Assembly: GCA_025024175.1 (NCBI GenBank)
Contig: QCXZ01000137.1
Span: 73,284,680-73,348,679 of the forward strand
Length of the DNA stretch: 64,000 nucleotides
Origin: Rhyzopertha dominica
Taxonomy: Eukaryota; Arthropoda; Insecta; Coleoptera; Bostrichidae
Direction: 5' to 3'
Part shown: positions 25,701-40,700 of the stretch, one piece after another
Layout of the letters: every line of letters starts with the position of its first letter
How positions within the stretch are numbered: the first letter of the stretch is position 1
The notes under the pieces: model-generated
Told to the model about the DNA's origin: nothing
Databases searched by the model: none
Seen by the model: the letters and a program-made list of their open reading frames with translations, nothing else
Translations under genes and position numbers: made by a program

Positions 25701-28700
25701 GTAGCATCCGTGGATTCTCCGTCGTAAATCTCTATAAAATCATAAGCGCATTCATGGTGCTGTTCCAATTCGAACATTTGAAATATGAGTTTCGGTCTGT
25801 GACCGGGAGTTGTACTGAAGTGCCAGACGCAGTCCTTCCTGCTGGGATAGAAATCTGGGTAGTTCGGGCTTATCACTTGCCCTTCTGGTGATGTGATGGC
25901 GTATTTGCAACCGCCTTCCTTGCAGTCCCTCTGGTTTTCGTGCAGTATGAAGCCGTTGTTGCAAGCGCATGTGTAGGAACCCAGGGTATTGATGCATTCG
26001 TGTTGGCAACCTCCGTTGTTGACTGCACATTCGTCCATATCTAAAACACAAATTAAATAAGTGATATCTTAATGGATCTCACAGTTTTGTAATTTCGTCA
26101 CACACTCAGGGGCTACAATATGTAAAGAACCCTTTAGCAATCGTATCACTTAAAACCGAGCAACATGACGATTCCTTCATAATTTGAAACAGATTAGTTG
26201 AAAAAAAGAAACTTAGTAGACTAACAGACAACTGCAATATACTTCGATTACGGTTTCTTAAGTCTGTACAATTGGGATAAATCAAGCTAAGTGCTTTATA
26301 CGAAGACGCAGAAACATTATGTACATGTTCGGCAAATACAAGTCAGCAGTCCAATGATACGCCTAGACCACTAACGTCGTCATTTCGAAGTAATTTTTGG
26401 TTTATTGTTTTGTAACTAAACTATATAGAACGTTTCCTTTTCTTGCAAATAATAAGAACATAGCACTTAGGTATATCCAAAGATAGGTCTTTATAATCAT
26501 ATCGCTACTTGATATCAGTTATATCCAAAAATGAGATAAAACAGACGAGCAAAGACAAAATATTATTTAGTCTGATGTTAATGTTGGTTATTCATGGTAA
26601 CAGATGTAAAGTGCTTTCTGCATTGCTTACTGCGTGCTGGAAAATATTCTTAATTATATTTGCGCTATTTCTAGCAGTACTCAACAAAATGTCATGAGAT
26701 AATGCACAACCAACAAAATTATGACACATTGAATCAAATTCGAGTGTAACTGAAAATTTTGACTTCATCATTTCTGCCGCAGACCTGACTGGAGTTTACT
26801 TACTTATTTTAAGGAAAATTCAATTCTACATAATCATCAGTTGTACAAAGAATACTCAGTATGCAAGAAAACATAGGAAAAATGTTTAGTAGATCATCAC
26901 ATTTTTACTACTAAACCAGAACGTACAATTGCTTCTTTAACTAATGATTTTGGTCTTGGTAATAGGAAGAAGTATAAGATTTAAGATTAGGTTTTTGGAA
27001 AAACCGCTGTCGCTAACTACTTAAAAATATCGATCTGACGTTTCGATTTCAGCTGTAATCTCTAACAAAGGCGTGTTGCAATCTTTTGTCGAATTGAAAG
27101 TTAGAAAGAGACATTGCTAATGTATTATTTTATTAGTTTTACCTTTGCTCTGTAATTTATTGTTGTTTTCTAGCTCTTTTATTGCAGTGTTTATAATGTA
27201 TTTGTTTGTTTGCAATTAAGCGTGATGTACATGTTTCCAAATATTCGAAAAAGCACGAAAAATTATATTTACAAAATCGGAGAAACTTCACAAAGCCAGT
27301 ATCACCTAATTAAAGCAAGATATCATACAAAATTTTGTCTAATTTCTACTCACTCATTTTTAGGTTGCTTTAATATTTAATGACAAGTGTCAAATGGTAC
27401 TAAAACTTCACGAAACTTCGAACTTTCTTGAAATGTAAGGTTATGGTTACACTGCAAACATTTTTCTCGAAAGATTCGCGTAATTGCAAATATTTAATGA
27501 TGAGAGAAATTTTATACCTGAATCGAAAAATATTTTATTTTACAAATAATAAGATAAACTAGTTTACCTAAGATAAGTTAAATATATTGACGTGTTAAAC
27601 CAGTGATGGTTCTCAAGATTCCTCGTAAAAAAGCTACGAAATACAGACATTAATTTCATTTGCAGTTATGAATATAGAGAATAGTTAGCTCTTCGCTCAA
27701 GCAGTTTTATGAACTTCGCTTTTTTTCGTAAATTATCTAGACGGACTGCCAATTATTTGGCATTCACAAAATTAGTGATGTTTCCTAAAAAATAGCTAAA
27801 TATCTAAAGCTGAATCATAAATTCTATAGAAAAAAAAATGTTATTAGCCCTAGGATTCAAAACGACATAGTTGTCTTAGTCGCAAGTTTTTTCTTAGGTA
27901 AAAAGAACATCCACTTTAGTTCCCAATACCGGTAATAGAAACGTTATTTTTTAAGCCGAATGAATGGTGTAAAAAAAGCAATCCCCAAATTTTCTAGCAA
28001 TGACTAGATATATAAAAAATGTTACATCTTCTTGCGGAAATTTTGGGCTAATTGCGTAGCAATTTAGGATGAATCATTGCTGTTGGTATAGCTGTAGATA
28101 AAGGTCTAAGGTGACTTCTACATTTTTTTAGGAAATCCATATATATACGTCTTCAAGTCGGTTTTTGGACTTCGCATGCTTAAATACTTAGGAAGTGTTT
28201 CTGCTTCTTCAGTGACACTAATCTCTATTACCGAAATAGACTTCTAAAACTTACGCTGGTATTTAGTGCAAAATTTGGTACTATTGTGCAAAAATTTGTG
28301 ACTTTCAGGTGCTAATAGTTTGCACGTATATATGTGCACGTGTTTCATAAACAATGTTTAGAGAAGTCGTAGAATAGTGGTTTAAACGGGCAAGTTTATT
28401 AATTTTTCAAGAAAAATCTAATGGTCATAATAGAAAAGCAATTGAACATCAACTGACCAGGATATTAACCACGACTTTGTTATTCTAAATGGAACGACTT
28501 CGTTCTGACTAACCCATTGCATAGAGCATATTTATTTAAACCAAAAAATGTTCTAAGGTACCATTACCCCACAGTCATCTGTTTTTCATCTATTTCAAGT
28601 TGAATAATTGCTATTCACAAGTCTGTGATAGTTACCTCATTTATTTGAAGTCTTATTATAGTAGTTTAAGCAAGAGATTGTTGATTTTTTCGAGAAGAAT

Positions 28701-31700
28701 CTGATGGTTATAATTAAAAAACACAATGAACGATTGAACGTCCCCGTTTTGAATATCTCATTGCATAGAGCATATCGGATTAAACACCACTACCCTACAG
28801 TCGTTTGTTTTAAAATATCTCATGTTGAATAATTGCTGTTCACGAAATAGTCTACAATAGCTAACTTTTTTACTTGAAGTCGTAGAATGAGGTCGTTCTA
28901 TTTAAAATAACAAACTTTAGGCAGTATCTTGGTCATTTATGAACTTACCCATTTAAAGCATTCGTCTAAAACTTCAAATGAAAAAGTTAGTTATTGTAGA
29001 CTCTTACCGTGAACAGCAAACTGTAGGGTATCATTTGATGTTCAGTGTTGTTTAGTAAGCACCATGAAACAACAAATTAAAAAAATAGCTATTGTGGGCT
29101 GTTACCGTGAATACCATTATTTTAGAAATATCTCAAAAGAAAGACTAGTGGTGTTTTAATACTTTATTCGATGCCTTTTTAGTCGAATGCGCTACAGAAC
29201 TGGGGTCGTTGTATTTAAAATAACAAACTCTAGCAAGCACCTCAAAATTCTTTTCAAGAATTCATAAAACTTCCCCATTTAAAGCACTAGCCACGATGTC
29301 AAATAAAAAAAGTTAGTTATTTTACATTGTTACCGTGAACAACCTGTATATGTTGTCATAGTGGTTTAATAATTATATCCAAGCGAAAAGAAGTAAGAAT
29401 TTACCTGTAAAGAAGACCGCTGCAAATCCACTGTTCTGAACAGTTCCGTCAGAACTGAATACAACCCTCAGTGCATTGCTTTCTGACGTTATGGGTGGAG
29501 GAGCCTTATTTCCACAGTAGTTACCATGTTTACTGACCCGTCCCTCTCCCAGTTTCGAATAAATCTCTATTCTATCGTATTCACACTGCTGATGCGCTAG
29601 CTGCACCGTATTTCCTTCTATTTCAAAATGTGTGAAGTTGATTGTTATCCTGTACTGCGGATAAGCTATGATCTCCCATACACAGTTCTTATTAGGAGGA
29701 TAAGATTGCGGGAAGGATGGGGAAGTAATAGTTCCGTTAGGGACGTCAAGGACCCCACCACAAGCATCTGTGAACAAGAGCAGTATTGGTCACTTGGGAG
29801 AAATTTTTAATTGTTGTAACTTACGTTCGCAATTTTTGCCGTCGGAATGAAGTTCGTACCCTATCTTACAGATGCATTCGAAGCTTCCTAAGGTATTAAG
29901 GCATTCTTGGCCACATCCGTGATTCGTTAGTCTACACTCATCATATTCCTTCATCAAAGTAGCCGAAAATCCTTGTTTTTGCACGGAACCGTCCGATACA
30001 AACTTGATCAGGAGATGGTTGGAGGACGAAATTATGTCTTCGGGAATTTTGTATCCGCAGTACACTCCGATGTAATCACTGTCCATTGTGAGGCCGTCAC
30101 GTATTTCCACATAATCGTAAACGCAGTTATCGTGATTTTCTACTTCAAACGATTGAAACTTGAGTGCGACTTGATAGTTGTCCGGTACAGTAATCCTCCA
30201 AATGCACTCTTTATTCGGCAGGTAGTCGTCCGGGTAGTTTGGGGATTCTAGATGCTCGCTGGAGCCCAGTAGAATGTCTCCTCCGCATACCGCTGAAATA
30301 GCCAACATTAAAATAATAATTCCGCTGCCTCATCCTGCATTTCTGGTTATATCGAAAACTTCGGCTGTTGCTATTGAACGGAATTCAAAGTAAAAATAAC
30401 AGCAATTATTAAAATTATTTAGCCATTGCTGATGCATAAATCTCGTATTTTAGCTTACTTAACTTAAATATGCCGAAGGTTTACGAGCAGTTAATTGTTT
30501 GATGTTTCTAAGCCGTGTTTGAGAATTTTCAAGCACTACATTAGGTTGCTTTATGCATATCGTTATAGACTGATATGTCTGGTACCACAATCTCACATAG
30601 TAACCACATAAAGTGTCATTATACCGAAGTTATTCCACATTGTCTTTAGTACCTACAGTGCAAAGACAATTGGTACAAAAGCTTTTGTATTTACTTTATA
30701 TACTTTTTGTATTTTTAGCATATTCAATGTACCACTTAAATACAGTATTTATATACAGGATGTTTCATTAATGTTAATGACCCTGACGAAATTAAAAATA
30801 CAACCCAATATACATTTGCAGAGGTAACATTGATAATTGTTCATCGTCTAAAAAAATTTTAACCCGTAGAGACCTCTATAAGTTCGTAAATTTTGACATA
30901 AACTTCAATCATTAGCTTTAAGTAAATTCGGTATTGTAAAACAAAATTTATTTTTGAAAAATGGTTATTCAATAACATTAATGTATAATAAATGCTCAAA
31001 ATGTCGCCATCCGCTGTTTTCACAAGCTTGAATTCGTGCCCAACGATCTTTGAACATAAATTAATATTTCTGGAGTGATGGATCTACATCCATAACGTAT
31101 TTTATTTTCTAAATGTTCTACACTTTCAATTGGTGTTTGGTATACTTGCTCTTTTAAAGGAGTAAGGTCCGGGCTTCTCGGTGGGCAAAGATTAATTGAA
31201 CCTCTTCCTATCCATCGGTTAGGCAAAACCAAATCAAGATGATTTCGCACTATTCTATGATAATGCACAGGTGCCCCATCTTGTTGGAATTATAGATCTT
31301 GTCTTACTTGTAAATTTACATTTTGAAGAAGTACCGGTAAAATGTTTCTTAAAAAATTTATATAAGTATTTTTTGATTCCCCAATATACCGCACCAGACA
31401 TGCATCGAGCAGATAGTTTAAAAATGTCCTTCTCGAATTCAACGTGGATTTTTTTGCGCATAATAATGCGTTATGTTTGTTAACTCCACCATTATTAGAA
31501 AATCTTGCTTCATCTGAGAAGCAAATGTCATAAAATCTCACATTCAAATTTTGGTGTTCCCGAAAAAAGTTACAAAAAGCCAGTCTTTTAGGAAAATCTG
31601 TCTGTTCTAAGTCCTGAACCAATTGCAAGTTATACGGATGAAATTGATTGCCTTTAATTATTCGGTGTACTGAAGACAGACTTATAGCGGTTGCTCTTGA

Positions 31701-34700
31701 GACTACCCTTTGACTAATATGAGGATTTCCAAAACTCTAATTTCATTGTGAGGGCCTGTTGCTGTTCTTTCTCTTGTCGTGGCCAGTTCGTTAATTCAAG
31801 TCTCTTGTATCGGCAGGAGCTCTTCTATTTGGAATACGTTGTCCGTATAAACGGGCAGTAGCGGAAGCATTTTTCTTGCATTCACCATAAATCAAAATCA
31901 TATCTGTTTTACATCATTTGAATACATTTTGACTTTTAATAAATACAGTGACAGGAACCATACCACATGGATTCCCAATTTATTTTTAAAATAATAGCTT
32001 TATGTAAAATAACCACGTTGACTATGAGAATGTATTTTGGGTTACATTTTTAATTTCGTCAGGGTCATTATCATTCGTGAAACATCCTGCATTTCGTTTG
32101 AATTTTATCGGAAGCTAGCTAATCTATTTAACTGTCTATGAAAAATTACCAAATCACTTGCGTCTTTTTTAAACCACATATATCAGTTTCTACTAAAAAT
32201 AACACAACGCCTTCCAAATTGCTTCACAAAAGATGGCTTTATCTTGCCTTAACGTTCAGTAGCGATATTAAATTTTTCATAACAAATATATAATTATTGA
32301 TAAAATTTAAAACAAGGAAATACTTACTACAGTAAAGAAGGGAGCGAATACGATTTGTCTATATTTCTTGTGGGGTTTGTATTATATTGGGTAAAGATAT
32401 TGTTTAGCGTATGAGATGCATTTTATCGAACTAATGGAAATGTGCTGCAAAAAATAAAATTAAATCAATGCTTTTGGAGGTTATCTTGAACATATTGTCT
32501 TAACGGTATTTTACGATTAGTATCTTTGGGAAGTCACGCTAAAAGTATGCATAAAATAAGTATAGGTAACAATAGGATTATTAAAGTTAATAGATGTGTT
32601 AAAGTGGCTTTGGTTTTGAACATCTATCGTCGTTGCTGTTTTAGACAATAAAGCATGTTTACTTAATTAGAACTTAAAGCTGCAGTAGATTTTCTTTATG
32701 ACTTTGACTACTAGGAAGTTCAAATTCTTATTTTGCGTTTGAAGCCTGACAGTCAACTGAAAGTGGCCCTGAACAATCTGAGGACTTAGTTGGTGGAAGG
32801 TTGGGGAGTTCAAACAGGCACGGTATAAAAAAAAACCTAAACGGGAAAATTTCAAAAAATCATTTAGCGATTTATTTAAAACAAAAATGAGCTCCAATAC
32901 AGAACAAGTACTGAACCTAAAACAAAGTAGAAAAAGTAGCAGAAAAATACATAGATCTTTTAAAACCTTTTTATCTATGATAACAGAACTGTTGTTTTGA
33001 GACAATTATGTATTTTTAATTCTTTTAAACCACTTTTTCAATAAACGTTAACTGATATAGTGATAGCTATATTTACTGCGTTTTACATCTTAGCGCGACA
33101 GATTTATAAGTAACAATATCTTAAATACTTTAATAGTACGACTAAATGGATGGGGATAGCTCATAAATGGCTTTTATAACTGGAGATCATATACATTTAG
33201 TTTTACGCACCAGCATGTAATTCAATAGAAACCTTCAATATGTGGTTCTAATAATTGGATGCTGCATCAAATTTGATATTTCTGTGGTAAAATCAATAGC
33301 ACATGGGCTGAAAATAATGGTAACGTTGAGCTGATGTTAACATAGCAACCTAATCTGTAGGTATGGTATCAGATGACGCAGAGTAATTAAGTTTAGCTCA
33401 CCATTATCCTTCCGATCCGAATGTTTAAATCCAAACGTATTATGTATTATAAATGTTTTGATATTTTAATTGAGCAATAATTGTCTATTCGAAAAGGCAT
33501 ATAAAATCACAGATATACAGGGTGTAGGACTTAAATCCGGGCAATATAAACTTTTTAAAAGAAAATTTATTGACAAAAAATTGAATTAAAAAAATCCTCT
33601 AGTATATCAGTTTTGTGACCTATCAAGGGTGAAATTTGTAAATACAACTTCACCCAGCCGCAACGATCTTTAAACCAGAGCTGTTCATTTCGGCAAATGC
33701 TATTTCGATAGCGGTGCGTCGAGATGACACATTGGGGTGTGTGGACCTGTTTGTCACTCTTTTAATTACGCTCCAAAGATAGTAGTCGAGGGAGCTCAAA
33801 TCCGGGCTATCTATATAAAAAAATAAGGCAGCACGACATCACGCGTTTTCTCGAATGACTCTAGACTATAACGACAACTGTGAAGATCAAGAAAGAAAAA
33901 AGCATTGGAACGGTCGTTCCATAGATATAGACTACACTATAGATATTATTCTATGGATGTTTTAGACACATCAGAGCTTACGACTATTATATTCTATTAA
34001 AGTTTTTGAAGATTATAAGGAACGGATTATTTGAAGAAAATGTTCACGTTCCTTTCTTTTAGGATGCAAGTTGGCTTTAAATTTTAGTAAAAATCCAAAT
34101 ATGGAATCTCTGAATTTATTGTTTAACGTTAATAAATTACAGCAAAACAGGTTAACATTGGTAGATATGTTTCTTACCTTCATAATTAGCCACAAAGCCC
34201 CTATGCCCAGCTGGATTTTGTGCCATATATGTTATGAGCATCCGGCTTCCAGTTGAAATGATCGAGGGCACTTTTCCAGTACCACAGTACCTTCCAAGTA
34301 TAGGCGACTTCTGCCAGTAACCGTCTCTGACTTCTATATAGTCCGTTTTGCAATCGGATGATTTGGCCACGTCCAACTCGGTGATATTAAGTACAATCTT
34401 TTCCCCATGTGTTGCCGTTATTCTCCATTCGCATTTTTCTTCTTCGATAGCTTTGCCGTTTAGATGGGAGGGTGAAGAAAATGTTGCCGAATTAGCTTGA
34501 TAGGTGCGGCCGCATTCTATGTAAAAGAGAAATCGTATAGGGTCATGCTGTTGTTAATTTCCTTTTTTGGATTTTAGCATACGTGGTTTCAGGCAGTTGT
34601 CAATAATTATTTACTTGGTTGATAACATATGAAATTCACATTTTGCCTATTGCCTAAAATATCCGGCTGATATAGATGTTTAGAGAAGCTTGACAAACGG

Positions 34701-37700
34701 GAAAAATACTGTAAAAAAACATAAACCTATTTAATAGACGAGTAAAATTTTGATTTGATACACCTCATAGCAATACCATAAATATTTTGAACTCCATGCA
34801 TAATGATGTCCGAGTATTTAGACCGTTCAGACCATAAAACATATCGAAAAAAGTCTAAGAGCAAAATTGTGCATAATTACCGTCGCAGCGTTCCTAAAAT
34901 ATCTCTGGTCACCAGTGACATTCCGTCTTGCGGTGGCATATCAGACTTACTTTTTTTCAATGGAAATGATTATATTTTATTGCAGATTTGGAAAGTATTT
35001 AATGAGTATTTACTTCTTTGTGTAACATATTATATAGGTACCTAACTTTTACGGTTTCGCTGTTATATCATTTTCTCCTCAAAACCTGACCATCTATAAT
35101 TTCTGCATGTGGGCTATCAACAAAACAGACCTAGAGAAACTCTATCTCGTGCTGGTGTTATTTTCCGATGAATCGACATTCCATTAAATGCTGTAGTAAA
35201 TCACCACAACTCCCATTATTACGACGCACGTTATCAGAGTGGGAAACCATCAGCAAAGATAAACATTGAATGTCTGGAGAGATACAATAGGAGTCCTTAT
35301 TTCTTCGAGAGGCGCTTGATGGACTGGTCATAGGGGTCCAGTAAGGTATCCGCCAATATCTCCCGACCTCACTCCTATTCACTTTTTCCGCTGGGGCTAC
35401 TTCAAGAATCAGGTCCACAGGACGGTACCAATTGCTGCTGACAATATGCGGAAAAGAATTCGCGTTGCTTTCTATGCTGTACCGCTGGAAGTCCTCAGGG
35501 TGGTGTGTAGGCTGTAGGGATTGCGAATCGAGATTGCGGTTACGTCTACTACGGGAAGGTCGTCATTTTGAACATTTGTTTTAAGCCGCTAGCTTTGCCA
35601 ACCACTTTCTTCTTCCATTTTTTCAAGTAATTACAAATCTATCTAACAAGCTTTAAAACGGTAGTCTATTTGAATGTGTACTATTATGTATCTCTAGCGC
35701 TACATTTCTGATGTTAGCTAAAAAATCCCGTGACGTTCTTGCAAAGTAAGGACTACCTTGACCACATTTTTGTATTTTTCTACAAATTGTAGTCTTAACT
35801 TGTTCTTTATCTGAAATTTTGCTATAAAATGGGTGTTTATTTTGATAACAATGAAAACTTTGGAGGATGGATAATTCCACTTAACGGGATAACGATCTTA
35901 GGCATCTGTCATGCTATAAAGAATGGCCCTCTTTAGAAAAAGGATGGCTAGAGGAGTTAAATGTCGCCGGTAGATGGCAAGATATTATCTTTCCGTATTT
36001 TTGCTCTTTTTTATTATATGTTCGGAGTGAAACGCATAATAATGGTTATGCAATTTATCTTTTAAGTGTTTTTTAAATTATTGTAGTCTGAGTTTTGCTA
36101 AGTTCGTTGTTTAACATTCGATTTGGGGAAATTTAATGTTGCTTAGAGCAGAAAAACAAATAAGTGTGCAGTAATACATAACTTCTTAATTGTTATATTA
36201 CGATGTGTTCTTATATGAAAATTTTATACTTATGACTATAAACTGAATAGTTGGTATTGGTAGCTATACAACATAAAATTTATTTATTTATATAATTTCA
36301 TCTACACTCTTATATACAAATCTAGGCATCATAACAAAACAAGTCTATATTTGGCCTGCTGGCTGTAAATGAGTACGGTCCTATTATGATTCTCAAATCA
36401 GTTGTGAAACTGTTCACAGGAACCAATATATCCTTACAGTTAACTGGGTTGACCATTTCCAATCCTTGTCTAGGCCGAGTAATTAATTAATTAAAATTAT
36501 CATAAAGGGAACAGTTTTTCACCTCATCCGGTAAACATCATTACACCTACGTTAATGAAACTGTCTCGGGTACAATTTGAATGATACCGATCGAGATAAA
36601 TGAATTGTCGGGCCCTTGTGCTAGGCTATGCAAGTAACTATTTGGGAACAGTTTGATATTAGATTTCTGTAGCCCTCTTTTTAGACGACAAATTAGTTTG
36701 CATTGTTTGATCTTTTTTATTTCCTGTAGGAGCTTGACGTGTAGTAGGCAATATACTTATCTCAGTGGATGGTGTTCTTTATTTTAGCTGGTACAGTGGT
36801 TTTAAACGTCTTTTTTGATATATTTGTATTTGTATTTATAATTTTATAATTTGAAACGAAAGTAAAACCTAACGTTTACCCAGTAACCAAGTAAAAAGCA
36901 ATTTGCGTCATATTGTGCTTAGCTTTTTTAAAAAATTATACACTTAACATGAGGCGTCTTCTAGTGATAATCAGCAAAAGTTTGTATTGGCCGGCAAAAA
37001 TAGGAATGCTACCTACTAAATCACTTGTTCAGTGTCCTTAGTAAAGTTATTCATACTTTAGAGCTTTAGTTATCCAACGCTCTATTTTTTTTAAGGGGAT
37101 GTTATTGAAATTGTCGAAAAAGTGACATTTTGCGAAAGTAAAGTACCCAAGAAAATTATGTGAAGTTAGAAGGGGTCTTAGCTTGTCTCCCAATATAAAA
37201 CGTAACCGCCGGCGTAACTTAGTTTATCCCAAAAAAATAAACGAATGGTCAGATTTTTAAACGACTAGGTTATAACAGCGAAACTCCTAACAATGATTAT
37301 ATGAATTGTAGCTAACCGTATTTTAATTCAAAAACATTTACACTGAAAAAATATGAAATCTGCAACAATATATCGGGAGTTCTATTTAAAAAAAAACATA
37401 CGTTTAATACATCTCTTGAATACGCCACGCCACTAGTGACTAGAAATGTTTTAGGAACATGGTAACGGTAATTAAGCACAATTTTTAGACTATTTTAGAT
37501 ATCTTGTATGGCATAGGAGTTATAGGCTTAATATCAAAGTGCTATAACCCGCATATCAAGTAAACTGGTTATGTATATTTTGTTCAGTTTCTGTACATGC
37601 ATTATAGCATTGCCTCATATACTAGCCGTTGGAGAGTATTCTAAACAAATCGGATACAGAACAAATGGCACAATTACTGTAATCATTTGTCTCACTTGGT

Positions 37701-40700
37701 AAACTTCAATATTGACTTCTATTGAACAAGAATAAAATATGGGAAAGACAAACTTTCCGGATTAGTCTTCGAAAACTACTTCGTACAATACGCATCCCTC
37801 TTACATCAGAAATAAAAAAAAATCACGGTATTATAGCCCAGAGAAACGTACTTGGACATTTATAAAGCAGATTAGTCTGCGCTATGTCTCCCTCGCTGAG
37901 TCGTATTCGTTGTCCTATTTCTGGTCTAACCCTTCCAGGCATATCAATAGGCTGTATGGTGTCTAAGTAGGTCCCTTTGGAGAACGTGTTCTTTGCGTAG
38001 TGCATTATGGAGTCGTAGTCGTAAGTTAAGCCTAAGGAATTCACTTCCTCCTCTGTCAGCTTGTTGAAGTTGTATTCCTGTCCTGCAAAGAACGTCGGGG
38101 GCATTAAAATGTGGTTATTAGCATATCACGTACAATAGCAGAATATGGTAATGCAGCGGGAATAATCGCTAGGCAAATTGCTGTGCTTTGTTGTTATGGT
38201 AAATAAGATATGCTCGCATCATGAATTGTTTCGGCAACAAAATGATTAAGAATGGAATCAATTGCTGGTTGGGTAGTGAAACTTGAACGAACGCTATCTA
38301 CAGTGACAACCATAACCCTGGGAGGTTTTAAACGTAATAATTATTGGAAACACGGTGTGCAGGTGTTCATTTCTCACGGGCTTGCAGATAAATAGCTTAT
38401 GAATATTTTTCATTTCCTGCCGATTGAACCGAACCCTTTCTGTATCTGTTTTAAAAAGAGCATATTAATACTGCGTAAAACAGAAAATTAGAAGAAAAGT
38501 ATTTACCGACTATTTCACTGCATGACAAATATGTTTCTTCGAACCTCACAGATTCCTTACATACTGAGATAAATGATACTTTTTTGCATCTTTACTATTT
38601 TATGCCTAGCAGTGTTGCGGTGTTATTAGAACCACGTGTTAATCGACCAATTGATAGAAATTGTTTTTAACTGTGCAGTGTGATTCTGTATACTTGACAG
38701 GTACTATTTAAAGTTATAGTAGCCAAATTTCACATGTTCTTTGCACATTAGACTCATAAAAATTGTAACCGCTACAATGAAAACTGATCCATTTTAACAA
38801 AGTAGGCTTGCTATATATAAAAATTCAAGCTCGAAGTTTAATCCACTTCATTTACAATATAGGCAGAACGATTTCGACCACATAAAAGCCATCGTCTTTT
38901 ACAAATAGTTTTGATTATAAACGCCTGAATGATTCAAGATTGAAATTTTGTCTTTATTACAGACATAACGGGAAAACGCACTGCCTGATGTAGAAAAAGC
39001 AATATTTATTATTTTTACTTAGTGGACAGGCGTTTGGTTTTTGGATCTTTTAAGAAAGCTACTGATTAAACCAAAGCTTTAAAAAGTCGGAACTATAAAT
39101 ATCATTCTTCACAATCATCGAGCAATCGCAAGTTTATAACCAGCTGACTCAGGTGTAATTATATAGCATTTGGATTTAAAATGTTAAATACTTTGTAAGA
39201 TTAAATAATTGCATACAGTTTTTTGATCTGGAAGCAAGGTTCGGCAAAATAATCAAGATGCGTCAATCCCAAGTTATGTTTATACAGCATCTTATAGATC
39301 CAAATCGTTAACGCTAAAAATCATTCACTTTGTTTACACGAACTCCAAAATTATTGCACGTTATCTAGTGACGTTGAATTTTCTAATCTGTAGAATATGT
39401 TTCGAATCAGCATCCAATTTATTCTTACCGCATCTATCACATCTACTTCTTTTTCTATACGTATTGTTGTAAAAAACACCATATACAAATAGTAAGCAAA
39501 AAAAGTTATGTTTTTTCAATGTTACAAAACTTACTGACCGTATGATTAACTATCAAATATCCAGTTTTCTTATTAATGCTGGTTCATTTTTAATTTCACC
39601 TTTATGTGGTAGATAGCGTTATAGTTTTTAAAGGGTGGTTCCTAAATTAGAAACGTAATTTGAAAACACACTTTAAAGGAATAGGCATTACTAGCCTATG
39701 TATACAAGGTCTTCCGCTTTCGGTTCTATACCTAAGTAAATAAGTAAAGAGGTTTTGTTAAGTTGTCATCATGAAGTCAATTATTCTTAAGCCGATTAGA
39801 ATGAGGATGTCCCTATTAATATAAGGATAAGGACTAAAATTAAACAAGGATTTCGAAATTTATTAATACAACAATTTTAGTGCCTTTTTTTGGATTAGAA
39901 AATATCTGATTGATCGCATAATTTTCATATATTTCAAAGTAATGGTTGAAGATTGTAACCTGAATTCTACAGCTTTTAGCACTGTTCGAAAGACAGTATT
40001 TTTTATAATTAAAATAAAATTTTGCCAATACCAAAATCAGTGTTGCATTTTTTGCATACAGTGCACTCTTATCACGTCTCGACATTCTTCAATAGTAACC
40101 ATCGTGTTTATATTTTGGCAACTATTAACTCTGATCGTAATTTTAGGTACTAGCCAAGTATGGCTGCCTCATCTACATTGAAAATTTTGAACGAGGATTT
40201 TTTCAGAAAAGCTTGCTTGAAAGTCTGTTCTAATGAAGAATGAAATAAGGCTAAGCATGTNTAGTACATATTATCATTTTGAAAAAAAAAGTAAAACTTT
40301 TATTTTATGCGCGCCAATACCTATATTATCTTTTCATGTTAGTAGAATTTGAATTTTTAGTTGACTACTTAAGTACCTCCGCAAACAAACCAAGTTTACT
40401 GCATCATTTTAATAAGAAAAAAGTGGTTTATCTAAAAGCGGTTTTTTCTAATATGACATCTTAGAAAAACTAACTGATGATGGTAATGCGCTGTCGAAAT
40501 GTCAGAGTAAATTTTTGCTGGAGCCTGCGGATAGGTATTAAAGAAGTATCTACAGAATGTGCTTCTTGTTTATTGATACCTTGCCTGTTAAAATATGTAT
40601 AAGCAATAAATTCTGCAACTTTGCCTCCAATACTGAATCTCTAACCGTAGCGATTGCCACTCGTCAAATGATACCGCAAGTTCATTTCATAATTTTACAA

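Noticed and set aside
32667..33005. 112-codon minus-strand ORF in a tolloid intron
   Set aside because: Low-complexity composition, no recognisable domain, no repeat boundary.
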